Shown one piece after another: positions 1-12,900 of a stretch of DNA of 64,000 bases (position 1 is its first letter; every line of letters starts with the position of its first letter). The DNA comes from Solea solea (lineage: Eukaryota > Chordata > Actinopteri > Pleuronectiformes > Soleidae). Made by a program: the position numbers and the translations under genes. The DNA is taken from NCBI RefSeq assembly GCF_958295425.1, contig NC_081135.1, positions 24,987,613 through 25,051,612 of the forward strand, in the 5' to 3' direction. The notes beneath the pieces were generated by a model. The model had not been told where the DNA came from, did not search any database, and worked only from the letters and a program-made list of their open reading frames with translations.

Positions 1-366
1 TCCTCTTCCTCACGCTATAGCACATATGTATGTATGTACATGTGGTGTAAACGTAAACAGAGATTGCTCAAACATGTATACACCCTGTAGCGTTCACAGC
101 ACATGACTATGACAAGAAATAATATAGTTATGTCGTTTTGTATTTGTATTCAGATAATTTGTTATTTCGTCCTCATGTGCAAATGATTGGCTTCATATCT
201 GTGAGGTTTGATTTGTTAGTTAATTAATAAATAGGATTTCTGTGTAAAGGCCTTGTTTTCTCAAAACAATCATAGCATGTTTTGTATTGCAGGCTTTGTT
301 AGACCCAATATTTTCCTCTAACATTGTACATCATGAGGAGACAGTATTATACACACAGTCACATGG

Positions 367-703
367 CCACTTTATTAGGTACATATTTTCAATATCTCCT
401 TAATAAGAGTACATAACTGAAGCTGAAGTTCATCAGAATGAGGAATAAATGTGATTTTATGTAACTATAAATATGCCTTTATTGTTGATGCAAGACGGGC
501 TGATCTGAGTATTTCAGAAACTACTGATATTGTTTAGTGAAAAGTGTGTTAGAATGGTCTGGGAAAAAAAGATGTGAAATATCAAGGGACCTGCAGCTTT
601 CTGTTAGAAAGTGCCATGTTGATGTGCACACTTTGTATTGAACCTGAAATGGGTTACAGCAGCCAAAGACCACACCTGCTGCTTTATTATGTGAAGGTGG
701 TGA
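367..703 (+). mobile_element. Decayed Tc1-like transposon fragment (copy A)
   Basis: The left end reads CCACTTTATTAGGTAC, the characteristic terminus of a Tc1-like family common in fish. It is followed by remnants of the transposase DNA-binding region ('GAGTATTTCAGAAACT', 'GAATGGTCTGGGAAAAA') and the right-side block 'GGGTTACAGCAGCC'. The catalytic half is missing and no open frame survives, so this is an internally deleted non-autonomous relic. It lies inside unit A of the local duplication. Confidence 0.55.
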
Positions 704-1604
704 GTGGAATTAAACTTTACAAGGGAAGAGGAAAGTGCTGCAAGGCTCCAACTGATCCAATGGGTTCTCTATCGAGGCAAGTAAAAATACTCAAAAACAA
801 ACTCTGCCACTGTGTCTTCAAGTGAAATTATATTATGAATGTATGTCTGGGGCATAGAGGCAAACAATATAAGTGCTTGAAAAATAAATTCATTATGTAA
901 CCACCTGAAAGCACAGTGTCTTAAATTTCCCCCCACGGTTGTCTGCACTGGTGACATCTGGCTGAAGTTCAGGGATTTTGTTTTTGTGTATTTTATAAAT
1001 GTCTGATCCTTGTTAAGCCAGTCCACACAGAATACAGAATGACACCCTCTATATCCATGGTTCTCAAACTGTGGCACGTGCCCCATCAGTGGTACGTGAG
1101 CTTCCTCTGGAGGTACTTGGAGGAAACTCATAAACACTGTTCTACTGTATATACCAGGGTATGTGATCGGATTGGAGTTGATGAATTTTGACGTGTAGAA
1201 AATGAAACAATTTTCTTTTAAATAATATGATAATTAGAGTCACTAATTAGTATCCCTCGCTCCATTATAATCTAATTTCACCATACCAGTGTTTGAAGTA
1301 TGATGATGAGAGAGAAAATCTCCAATTGTAAATGAATCTGCCTCCTGTGAAAAATCTGTAGCTGACTAACCCATAGCTCGGTTTATTTACACCACTGTAT
1401 TTTAACGTTGGCGATAATGATGAGAACTACTGCTCTATGTCACGGTTAAATATAACATTTACAAAACCTAATGCTCCATCCCCACTTCTTCTTAAATCCA
1501 TACCTGTCAATACATAAATCATGTTTTGTTTTGCAGGGTGTGCAAAGACTCTATTATACTGTACAGCCTGTAGCTTTGTACATCATGAATAGACAGCATT
1601 AGAT

Positions 1605-2062
1605 ACACTTTATTTGGTACGCCCTTTCAACAGCTTGTTCATGCAACTATCTAAAGATCACATGGCAGTAACTCATGTCCTTTAGCCATGTAGACATTGC
1701 TCAAGTTTAAACTGAATATCAGATTGGGGAAGAAAAGTCACTTTATGTGACTATTAATGGTGTTGGTGTTACGTGTGCATGTTTGAATATTTCAGAAACT
1801 GCTGCTCTACTGGGATTTTCAATCACGACCATTATCTATTTTTTCCCCCCCTTTTTGTTCATAGCAAATGGTCTGGAAAAAAAGAAGAAAATATCCATTG
1901 TTACAAATTATCTGATCAAAAATGCCTTGTTGTTTTCAGAGGTCAGAGGAGAATGGCCACATGGGTTCAAGATGACAGAAGAGAGGCAGATGGGCTACAG
2001 CAGCAGAGGACCACACTGGCTGCTACTTTATTAGTTGCCCTGGGTGCCTAATATAGTGGCTG
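1605..2062 (+). mobile_element. Decayed Tc1-like transposon fragment (copy B)
   Basis: It starts ACACTTTATTTGGTAC and ends GGGTGCCTAATATAGTGGC, an imperfect inverted terminal pair of the CACTTTATTAGGTACACC type. Inside are recognisable transposase N-terminal pieces ('TTTCAGAAACTGCTGCTCTACTGG', 'GAGGTCAGAGGAGAATGGCC', 'ATGGGCTACAGCAGCAGA') with the middle and catalytic region deleted. This copy is better preserved than the one at 367-703. The longest open frame (95 codons) is a chance fragment, not a working gene. Confidence 0.65.
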
Positions 2063-2399
2063 GTGAGTGTGAAAACATTTTACAAGAGGAGAGGAGTTGC
2101 TGCAACGCTCCATCTGATCCGACTGATGCTCCATATAGAGGAGATGGGTAAAAATACACAAAAATAAAATCTTCAGGTGAAGAATAATGACTGTATTCAT
2201 TAAAGGCAAACCATATCTTTATACTCAAGAAATACATTAATAATATAACTTTACCTGTAGACACAGTGCCTTAGTTTTACCCTACAGTTGTCTGCATTAC
2301 TGATATCTGGCAAGAATTAATTCTCATGAGAATTAAACCCTATGTATGAAAGATTTTGTTTAATTAAATGTAAATAATTCACAAGAGTTAAAATACTCA

Positions 2400-5300
2400 T
2401 CACATGTTTGTTACAGGCAACTTTCTAATCGTTTAGCATGAGAGAGAAGGCGAGTGTGTGTTGTGTGTATACATGAGTGCGTGTGACTGTTGTGACTGCA
2501 GTACCTGGATCGGAACATCTCCTATCGAATGAATATTATTATGCGTTAGAATTTGACTCACTGATGTCAACACTGGAATTTTCTGTTTCTTACACAGTTT
2601 GAGAAATTTGACACGCAATACAACTGATGGCGAAATGTTTAGATTTCCCAAACAGTCTGTTTCTACATGCTCTTGTGAAGTCAAAGTATACAATGTAAAT
2701 GTAAAATAAATAATTTGTCTATTTTCAGAGGCCTTCTTCCACATGACATGCACAACATGGTCTCCAATATAGGCTCAACTCCAAAACAACACCTGGTAGT
2801 GATCAGACAAGTAAAGAGTACATCAACTGTATTCAGTTTAATTATTTTACCATTTTTCTTTTTTTTGCGTCACAGTTAATGAACTCTCTGCTCTCACCCA
2901 TCTGATCAATACCAGTTGTGGAATGGGGTGGAGCCTCTATAGGAGACCATGGTTTTCTTTCCTCTGTCTTTTGAAACATCTCTGACAAACATAGGAAAAA
3001 AAACAACCCCCTCAACGTAGGCAACAATAAACCCATTGTTTCCACCTCCCTCATGTCCAAAGTTGTGGCTGATTAGAAACACCAGTGTCCATCCATTACG
3101 CTGCATTCTTCATGTGTACAATATACACATGTCTACAGTTCCCAGTGTGTGCAGAGCCTGACGATTGTTGTATCAGCCAACTTAACAAACCTTTGACTTT
3201 GAAGAACCTGGATAACATCTCACAGAGCCATAGACGTCCACTGTTTGTGTTACATGTGTTGCATGTTAAACCAGACATTGTGGTGATATAGAGGTGATCG
3301 TCTTAAATGGTGGTTTCAAAAAGTTGTCCTGTTAACTGTGATTAAATCAAGGCCAAAAGATGCTGCAAAGGCTCCAAAGTACACGCAAAATTATATTTAA
3401 AAAAACATACATCTACATGCATATCATTGCTACTTTATAATGCTTTTAGCAAAATGCTTGTGATGGTTAGAGCTTTGTCAGATACACAACCATTGATTTT
3501 TGGCCATTCTAAGTTTTTATGTTGCAATAGCTCGACCTATTGCCAAAATACAATTATACTCTATTTGCCTGATCACAATGATTTGATTTGTGCATTTCTC
3601 TTAATCTTTTTTCTGTCGGTTGCACAATGTGTTAAATAAACAGATTGTGTCAGTTGGTTGATATTCAAAAAAACAATCTAATATATTATATTGATATGTT
3701 TTACTCAAATTAAATGAGGGTTTTAATGCATAAACTGAAGGTAAAGTTCAGATTTGAATTGATTAGTAGACCTCAGAATGTTAATGCAGAGATAATTGGC
3801 CTATCATAACCTTATGTTTAGGAAACAAAGTGCATGTTCTTTCAATAACAATAGCTTTCTCACTCAGTCTATAAAGAGCATCTCTATTATTAGACTGTGG
3901 TTCACCTGTTAAATCCATTATTATCTCACCAAGTCAATAAAAATAGTATCCCTTCTAAAAGTGGGCGCTGGTTTTCTGATGCCACATGGATGACAGCCCC
4001 TGTTAAACATAAAAACACCACCACAATTAATGCAGTAAAGCCCGCTCATTGGTAGGAAAAGGCCTGAAAATCTGTTAAATTGATGAAAATAGATAAATCA
4101 CAACACAGTTGCAATGCTTTTGCACAACCTGGCATTAAATTGAATGCAAACTCTTAATAAGAGACAGTTGAATGTTCTATTTCCAGCTCATAAGAGAGGC
4201 AACCTTTCACGTTCTTATAGGAATCACTCAGGACAGAACATGTAGTTAAAGAATTGCAGGCTCATTATTGTTGTGCAGGCTGGTAAGGAAAGGTTGAAAA
4301 TACAGGAGCACCATCTACAGACACAAAGTAGCACATGCAAGCCATGACTGTAGATAAACCAAAAGTAATTATTATTTACTAGTGTGACCAAATGTAATCA
4401 TTACATTTGTCAAACAAGAAAATAAAATGTTGACACTGCTGTGTAGAACTATGAAACAGGAATATGGAACAAAAAAACTTTATTTATAACATTATATAAG
4501 AAGGCTATTAAATAACACAAGACAAATAAATAACGCATGCACATCCTTAACCGTATTGGAGGTTCAGTAGTCATGTAATTCTACTATAATTCCACCTTCA
4601 ACCGATGCACATGTGTAATGGGGCAAAGCCTGTGTAGCTGTGCCACAGCTTTAACATTTTCTGTTTTAACTGTAAACAAGTAACTATTAAAGAGGTTGTT
4701 GTGGACATTAATGGAGACTTTAAATACATGTAAATCAATGAAAAACGTTTGTGCAAGTTACAAAAATTGTATTATTGAAAAACAATACTGACTCCCAGAT
4801 TAATGTAATGACCCTGTTTTACCACAGGGTGGAGGAAGAGGGGTTCTTTGGAAAATTATATCGACTATGGGGCATTAGTTAAACATTATTATACACCCCT
4901 TCAACATGTTAGAGAGCAAGAGATATTTTAAATTTAAATTGATCAAATTCAAAAGTCTGTCATTTGACAATTGAAATCATGGGATTTTAATCTATAGTTA
5001 TATACTTACCTGTGTTTATATAGTTAGAGACTGCCATCTAGATCAAATCATACTGCCCAGGGTGTTAACTTTACCAGCTAATTGTATTTGTATAAATAAA
5101 TAAATAAATGCCTGTATTTAATTACCTATTCATTTTTCACTTTCATAGTATCAAAATCATTTAGCTGTATATCACTTTTTAAGTAACTTTTTAAGTAAAT
5201 AATCAGACTGTACAGGAGCTGTGCAGTAAACTATTTTCTGCAAATATATACATTATATCTTCCAGGGAGGTGAGAGGTTTGTAAACACTGCACATCCTGG

Positions 5301-5440
5301 ACTATACCAAAGCCGCAGGGGAGTGCGTTCCCAGTAAAACTGGCATCTACATTATAGAACTGCTACAAGGAAAAACCGGTTTCTTTTTGTCTCCGAGCAT
5401 AAATTTAGTAAACGCTCTCTGTGTACTGACTTTTTTCACG
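2400..5440. other. Intergenic stretch with no gene recognised
   Basis: AT-rich DNA with short scattered open frames only (60-106 codons on both strands), none with recognisable protein similarity, splice signals or codon structure. No RNA gene was recognised. It is the upstream flank of dop1b. Confidence 0.6.
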
Positions 5441-5479
5441 ACAGTTTGAAGACAAACATCTCCCCTTTTTTTTTTTATT

Positions 5480-5600
5480 ATCGTTCACAATATCCCCGCC
5501 CCCACCCCCGTCCTCTCCGCGGAAGTGAGCCGTGCTTTCGCGGCTCTGTGGCTCTGAATCAGCTGAGTTTGAGGAACCCGCCCCGTTGGTTGAGCCCGGG
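5480..5600 (+). promoter_or_regulatory. Candidate dop1b promoter, GC-rich
   Basis: A sharp local rise in GC content in otherwise AT-rich DNA. It contains a C-rich GC-box-like run (about 5495-5510) and an ETS-like CCGCGGAAGTGA at 5516-5527. It sits just upstream of a good splice donor at 5784 that can join the acceptor before the dop1b start codon. No TATA box is seen, as is usual for a broadly expressed gene. The transcription start itself cannot be placed. Confidence 0.45.
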
Positions 5601-5783
5601 GATGATGGTGTCTGACATACAAATACACCCACACAAACACACATCCTCAGGACACATTACACGTTTGATACCTCTTGTTTCGGTGTCACTTCAGTGTGGA
5701 AAAACGCAACAGGAGGACCAGGCGTGCTGTTGTTTTGACATGAGCGAGCCACGGATGCTAACTCTCGGCTTCTTTCGCATTTG
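5530..5783 (+). other. dop1b: Non-coding first exon of dop1b (5' boundary uncertain)
   Basis: The sequence ending CGCATTTG is followed by GTGAGTCG, a strong donor (GT at 5784-5785), immediately downstream of the GC-rich promoter-like block. The next good acceptor in phase with the gene is TTTCCAG ending at 8252, opening the exon that carries the start codon at 8293. The left limit is a guess, since no transcript data are available. Confidence 0.45.
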
Positions 5784-8252
5784 GTGAGTCGCTGGTGCTC
5801 CTGCCAAAGCTGGCAGGCTGTGTGTTGTTTGTGATGACGGTACATTCTGTCTTCATTTGAAGAGGCGACTGATATTTTTTCTGATATATATACATATATA
5901 TGTAAAAACATGTGGTATAAGTACGTGTAGAAATAGTTCAGTTGTGATACTGGTGTGAATGTGTATATATTCTGTTATATTTAATTGTGGTGGTGTTATC
6001 ATTCTTGCTGTTTGAGGTATTTTCCTATATATAGATATCACGATATGAACAGATAGCTATCAATGCTACAGTACTTGTGATAATCTATACAGTGATTGGG
6101 CAATAATTCAATAACAGTATCTACTGCAATGTAATTTTCTTCAATATCCATTATGTAACAAAGGTTCAATATACTGTATATCACTGAAATGTTTATATTA
6201 TAGCTTTGGGATGTAACACACATAATTACTTGGACTTTTGCAGGTGCTTTTACAGCTCCTATGACTAACCTTTGCAGGTCAGACATAGGAAATGTAAATC
6301 TCTGGCCCCCAGGGAGCTAAAGTTTTTTCTTTTTTGTTAAATGGTGTCCTTCAAAATAATACACTGACTAAGTAATTGCCTGTCACAGTCAATTTAAGCT
6401 GCAGCTTGTTTTGTTGGCTGTGTGTCACCTCACAGCTCCGAACACAGTCACCGAAAAGCCTGTTGTAGTGGTGGTGTCAGTCAGGTGACACGGTGCATAG
6501 TGGGGCTTGTTGCGTTCCACAGTGTCCACCCTCAAAGCACACACTCCTGCTCAGCCACAGCTGGCTCAAATGAATGGTTTTATTGCACTTGCCTTTTTGA
6601 TGATACATACTATTGAGGAAGTGAGAGTTAAACAGTTCTGCTCAGCCTGCACCATTTTGTTTTCAAGCTGTTACCAGTTGATAAGCAGTTTTTGCTGGAA
6701 GAATTAAGGTCTATGTGCTTAGAAACAAACACTTCATCAAGGAGTAGTTGCCATTTAGACCGATGTATCTCTTACACGTTGTCTTTAAGCAGGTTTATAT
6801 TAATATCACTGGCAGGGTTGTAGGTCGCACTGCAGAGTGTCTTTCATTGGGATGAAGGGTTTATGTTTTAATGATATGATGTTTAGTTCTGGTTAAACCT
6901 GCAAACTAAGTGGTCATCTTTAGATAAAATAGACACCATCACGTGTTATGTATTTGTTGTTTTATAAATCAAACATTAAAATATAACAAGGTGATGTATT
7001 TTCAGACCTGCTTATCCACAAATTCAAAAGCTCATTCAGTTAATATGTTGCTGTTAGCATTAGCAAATGTTTTTTCTATATGTAACATCTCTTGTTTAGT
7101 TAAGAGATTTGAAGACACCCCCCCAAAGAAAAATAACATTTTACATCATCTGTCTCTGTCTCATGGACGTTTTCTCTTCCCTCTTATTCCAAAAGGTCCA
7201 GAAAATGGATAACTTGTTTTGTTAATTATAATTTATTAGTTATTTTACATATACTAATGAACTGTTTAGACCAATTCAACTATTATCAGAGAGTTCGTAA
7301 AGCTATGATAGGCCATGACACTCTGCCCTTCCCGAGCTTGTGTTGATGGGCTTGTTCATGATGGTAAAGCTCCTCTTACCTCAGCTGCAGCTCCAGATGC
7401 CCACGTGTCTCTCTAGTCCTGTCTTCATAGTCCCCCGCCCATGTCTCTGTGTAGCTGCATTCAAATGACTACATGTGCAAACACACACCACCGCCTCTTA
7501 GCACGGGCATTGAAGCCAGAAAGCTTTTTTTTTTTTTGACTCATTTAAAAGTACATTAATCAATATTGTTAAGTAAAGAACAGATTGATAGACTATATCG
7601 TTTTTGGTTAAGGCCTACCACCCTCCTTGTTATCGACAAGTGTGACTTTTTTCAACAAAAAAATGCTCTGATGAAATTGTTGAACCTTACCTGCACTTAT
7701 CCAAATGCAGACAGAACAAGCTGGCGTAGATTAATGTAGCATTTTAAAGAGCCACACTTTTCCTTCAGGATGTTCCTAGAAGCTAGGATACTATCTACAC
7801 GTCTGGATGTGTGTTGGCAACTTTTGCCATAAGAGCTTTAAGGGTGATTATTTACCTAATGTTGTCTCTGGAGAGGCTGAAACAATTAACGCAGCTTCAC
7901 ATTTTACTGCATTGACAAGAGAGGAAAACTGTATCCCACCATATGTTTGTTTTATCTGGAAGTGAATGCAGAGCTACAGAGTTTGTTTTTTTAGGACTCC
8001 TTCGTCCTCAGACTGAAAGACCAGCTAACAAATGTTGTCTATTCATGAATGAAGCCAATTATCATCTTTTGCCTCCAAACTTGGATATGTTAATGAACAC
8101 CGCTAAATTGGCTAATTGTATTTCTCATACACAGGCCCCTGAGGCAGCGGCATAGCCAACAGTTACCAAACAGAAGATACTGACTCTTAACATGTCTTTT
8201 CTCAAAAAAATCTTTCATCTTCTTTACTTTTTCTTCATTTTCCCATTTCCAG
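5784..8252 (+). other. Putative first intron of dop1b; nothing else recognised
   Basis: About 2.5 kb of AT-rich sequence between the presumed non-coding first exon and the first coding exon. Only short random open frames are present. No RNA gene or clear mobile element was recognised. Confidence 0.4.
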
Positions 8253-8292
8253 ACACTTTGTGCTGAACATGCTGACATTCTACTGATATATC

Positions 8293-9927
8293 ATGGATGC
8301 TGAGGAGATCGAGCTACAGAATGACTACCGCTACCGCAGCTACTCAGCTGTCATTGAGAAAGCGCTGAGAAACTTTGAATCTTCGAGTGAGTGGGCAGAT
8401 CTTATCTCCTCTCTGGGCAAGCTCAACAAGGTATAGTGTGATGCACGCACATGATCATGATCTATTTCAACAGAAACACCACACATGTATCTGCTATTGA
8501 TAGTGCTATTTATTTCTGGATGTGTCCTGTGCTGCTCATTTATCACTTACGTTTTGATGTTAAACCCAAATTCACAGATATTCGGTGTTTCAGTTCTCTT
8601 TAGTTATGAGGAAGTTGTTCTCATAGCGACACTCCGTTATACAAGCCTGATTCAAGTCTTCTGACTATTGATCTGTGGTAATAAATGTGCCTCTTTTGTT
8701 TTTGGCTCACAGAACAGATACACTTCCCTGTGTGCTAATGCACAAGAATTAGTAAAAGTGCACAGAGGATGTTAGTGGAAGCAAAAATTCAGTTTTATAT
8801 AGATGTTCTTATTATTTGTAGCTGGTTGTGTGAGATTGTTACTCACCACAAAAATGTGGCCCATGGCCAATTCAGCCTCTTCTTACTTCCCCTCTCTCCA
8901 TCAGGCCCTGCAGAGTAACCTCCGCTACTCACTCCTACCTAAGAGGCTGATCATAGGGAAGCGTCTGGCCCAGTGTCTGCATCCTGCTCTGCCCAGTGGA
9001 GTGCACCTCAAGGCTCTTGAGACTTATGAGGTCATCTTCAAAATAATTGGAACAAAATGGCTGGCCAAAGATCTGTTCATTTACAGGTGAAGAAACAGGA
9101 CTAGGTCTTTTATTGCTTCAAATTGACTGCGGTCTCTATCACACAAGTGTAGATCTTTCATGATTCTGTGTCTCTCTGGTTTATAGCTCGGGATTGTTCC
9201 CGCTGTTGGGCCATGCAGCCATGGCCGTGAAGCCTGTGCTGCTGACGCTATATGAGCGTTACTATCTCCCACTGCAGAGGGCTTTGCTGCCCAGTCTTCA
9301 GGCCTTCATAACAGGACTTCTCCCAGGCCTGGAGGAAGGACTGGAGGTCTATGACAGGTACACGGCACATGCTGTTTTGTCAAAAGAGAGAAATTATTTT
9401 TTGTTTGCCATTGTATATGTTTTTGTTTTCAATATTTTACATTCTATATTATCAGTAAATGTCACTAATTCTTCACCAATTATTAATAGATCAACAGGTT
9501 TAGTTTTCTTGTGGAATTTGCAACTCTTCACCAAAATGACAGAAATTGAAAGTTATAGCTGACTTTGCCTCATTTTCTTTATTTGTTTGGAACATACAGT
9601 ATATACAAAGGCTCAAATATTCAACTATGTTATATAAATGTCTACCCCTGCAGCAAATGTCTATTTGCTGCAATTATGTGTAGTTTACAGACGTGGGCGT
9701 TGTTTCCAGGGACTGCCTAATGTTTTGCCCACTGTGGTGCGATCTGATAAGTTTATTTTGCATTTCTGATGCATGTCATTTAATTAACTTAGATTATTTG
9801 TGGTTGAGAAAATATTTATACTTTTTTTTTTTCTACAGAATTGATTGGTTTGACATTGAGGCCAGTCTGTTAGTGAGAAGTATAGATTTGTTGGGCTTGT
9901 GTTGTTGAACACATGTCACTGTGCTCA

Positions 9928-9960
<33 letters not shown>

Positions 9961-12900
9961 CCTCTGTCCCTCTCCCTGTTCAGGACTGAGGCATTGCTGG
10001 TCAAGTTGTCGTTGCTGGTGGGTCAGCAGGTCTTCTATGGTGCCCTGTGGGGCAGCATGGTGGTCAGCGCCACCGTGCGGCTGCCTGCCTCCATCTTTAT
10101 AGTCACACATTTCGACCGCTTTGCCTCCCTGCACCAACAAATACACATGCTGGGCTACGACAGCCGCCTAGTGGTGAGTGTTATTCCTACTGCACCGATG
10201 TGACATTAAAATACTTGACTTCTACAGCCACCAAAACTAACTTTTGTCTCGGCCCCCGTCTTTCTCCAGTTGAAAGCAGTGTTTCTTTCCCTGCAAGACT
10301 CAAATGTTCTTGTCCAGAGGAACATGCTTGAAATCCTGCTCTACTTTTTCCCCTTTGCCACATGTCTGGTAGGTAAACACACAGAAACTCACCTTTTTTG
10401 TTTGTCTGAGTGTTGAGTCATTTTAGTCAAGTGTTTGTCTTTTTCTGTTACTGTTGTCACTTGTTAATCAGCTAAGAGCTGTAGCATCTTTTTCCTGGTT
10501 TTCTATCCAAAATAAAGGTTTTTTTTATTACTCTGCCATCCTGTTGCTGACTATCACTGTCAACGTTGTTGTTTCAGGACCCTGCAGAGTCTTGTATTGC
10601 TTTGAGCGGCGAGGACATGATCACCGTGGTTTCTGCTGCTTCTCTCACACTGCTCCGCAGAGACATGTCCCTTAATAGACGCCTCTACGCCTGGCTCCTA
10701 GGTGCCCACTTCATTGATGGATAATGTGTATTTCAGCCACATGACCCAACTGTTGCCATAATTAAAGTTTATTTTAATATCTCTTATTGTGTGTTTTCAG
10801 GCACAGACATAAAAGGAGGAATGGTGGCACCACATCCCACCTTCTCTACCTCCACAGAGGAGCATATGATATACTACTTTAACACCTACACCAGAGATTA
10901 CCTCGTACAGGTAGCACAATCACATAAAAGCACTTAAACACTTGACAAGCCTTAATTAATCTGATATTTCTGGAAAATTGACTGATTTGTGTTATCTTTC
11001 TACTGTAGATGGCAGTTGGTGGTAACACAGCCAGTAGCTGCTTATCTTAGCTTAGAAGAGCAAAGTGAAATGAGGGGAAGACATTTTGACTGTATACACA
11101 GTATACCTTGCATACAGGGTTTATTTGTGGGATTCATTTTTTGCTATTGTAGGATTTCAGAGAAACTAAATGCTAAAATGCTAATAAGTGTTACTTTTTT
11201 TTCTTTCTTTTTTTTTTACAATGAAACTAAGCTTATCCATGTTTAAAACCCCCAAATACAAACAGCACATTTCATCTCACATCTTGGTCAGGTGTGTCTT
11301 GTTTAAACAAAATACTAATGTATGTTTGTCAACTTTTTTTTCTGTCTGTTAATTTCTGCAACCCCAGGCTCTGATTAACATACTCAAACAGAAGGATGTG
11401 GAGAACAACCCTGAAAATGTTATTGGATACCTCAGGCCCTTTCGAATCATCATCAGCCTGCTGGATAAACCAGAGATTGGTAAGATAACAGTACCCAAAT
11501 ACGTCAAAGTGCACTTGATTTTGTCTCACTTAATGTGAGATTGTTTGACTGTAGTGCTGATGTTTGTGCTCAGGTCCAGCTGCCTTGAGCAGCGTGTTGT
11601 TGGAGGTCGTCCGAGCCTTCTACAGCTATTGTCGAGAGATGCTGGGGGAGGAAGCCATCACCAGCTCAGGGCTGTCGGGCAACCAGCTTGTCAGGTAAGA
11701 GTATTGGATGATGGCACAGACGCAAGGATGTTTACATTTCACTGAACATCTGACAAAGTGAACACATGGTGGTTTTTTTGTGTTTTCTTTGGCAGTAAAA
11801 TAAAAGAGAATAAAAATGCATCTGAGATCATAAAGACGGTGAACATGCTCGTGAGTTCCATGAACAGTGAATACCTGTGGGAGTACATGACACGGCGCTT
11901 CTGCACTTCTATCAGGTACTGTGGAGTGGACTCTGGGTGTTTAGTTTTGATGTATAAAAAAAATCTACCTACATTTTCATAAATTTACTTACTCAAATTT
12001 CAAGACACAAATTACAAGAAGGAGTCATTTATTCTCTGTTTTTTGTCTGTAGTGAAAAAGACGACCCACCAATTCCTCCTCAGCAGGACCGCAGCCACCC
12101 TGCTCCCTCTGTCACAGAGATGTCCATTCTAATCATTTTCCTGCTTGATGTTCTCCCTCTGGTAAATAATACACAAACACACGCACTCTTTTTCCTGCAC
12201 ATCAACAGTTCTCTTTATTGTCAAACAAAATTAGTCCACTGAAACATGAACAATAGGTTGGTTATTAGTGCATTATGGTTTAATACTAGTTGCTTTAAAG
12301 GTAAAACATTTTTAAAGGTACATGCACTGCTTAGATATCGGTAAATTTTAAGATATTTTAGACGGATAAAAGATGTTAGTCACCGGACATCCTGAATTTA
12401 AGGTGGTGACAGACATCTTTTTTTGTTCGTTCCATTTCCAGGTGGTATTATTGTTCGGGTCACTGACTAAAAGATCCTAAAGTAGCAAGACAATGATAAC
12501 GGAGTAGATCCTCAGAGCCTCATTGTCATGTCCCAAAGTGATTGTCCAATTACAACTATTATTCACTATTCCCTGGAGTGTGTGCAGCGTCTCAAAGCTG
12601 CACGCTCCCTATAGACACATCTACACCTGCTTTTATTTCTTGTTTTAACTTTGCTATTATCCATATCCACCTGATTGTAAAGACTCAATACATGCAGTGA
12701 AATGCAGTTTTTTACTTTTCAAAAAGGGATTGTAGCTCTGCCTTTGTGACCAAAAGGTTGTTTCTACCTGAAAATTATCATGAGGGTTCTTTTTGACAGA
12801 TTTGAGCCTATACATTTACCTTTTATAAGTTAAAATACTTGTGAAGGCCCAGTGCAACCAAATATGCAAATATATTTTACTTGCCAAAAGTGACTAAGGC

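Larger units (their letters stand above)
275..2317. repeat. Old direct duplication (two units of about 0.7-0.8 kb)
   Basis: Unit A (about 275-965) and unit B (about 1518-2317) share collinear blocks: a 'TGTTTTGTATTGCAGG'-like start, 'GTACATCATGA', a Tc1-like relic, 'GGTGAGTG', 'GCTGCAAGGCTCCA', an 'ACAGTGTCTTA'-like block and 'GTTGTCTGCA' near the end. Matching blocks fall in the same order and orientation with scattered substitutions and small gaps, so the duplication is old. Because the similarity extends beyond the transposon ends, it looks like duplication of a locus already carrying the insertion rather than two independent insertions. No gene is seen here. Confidence 0.6.
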
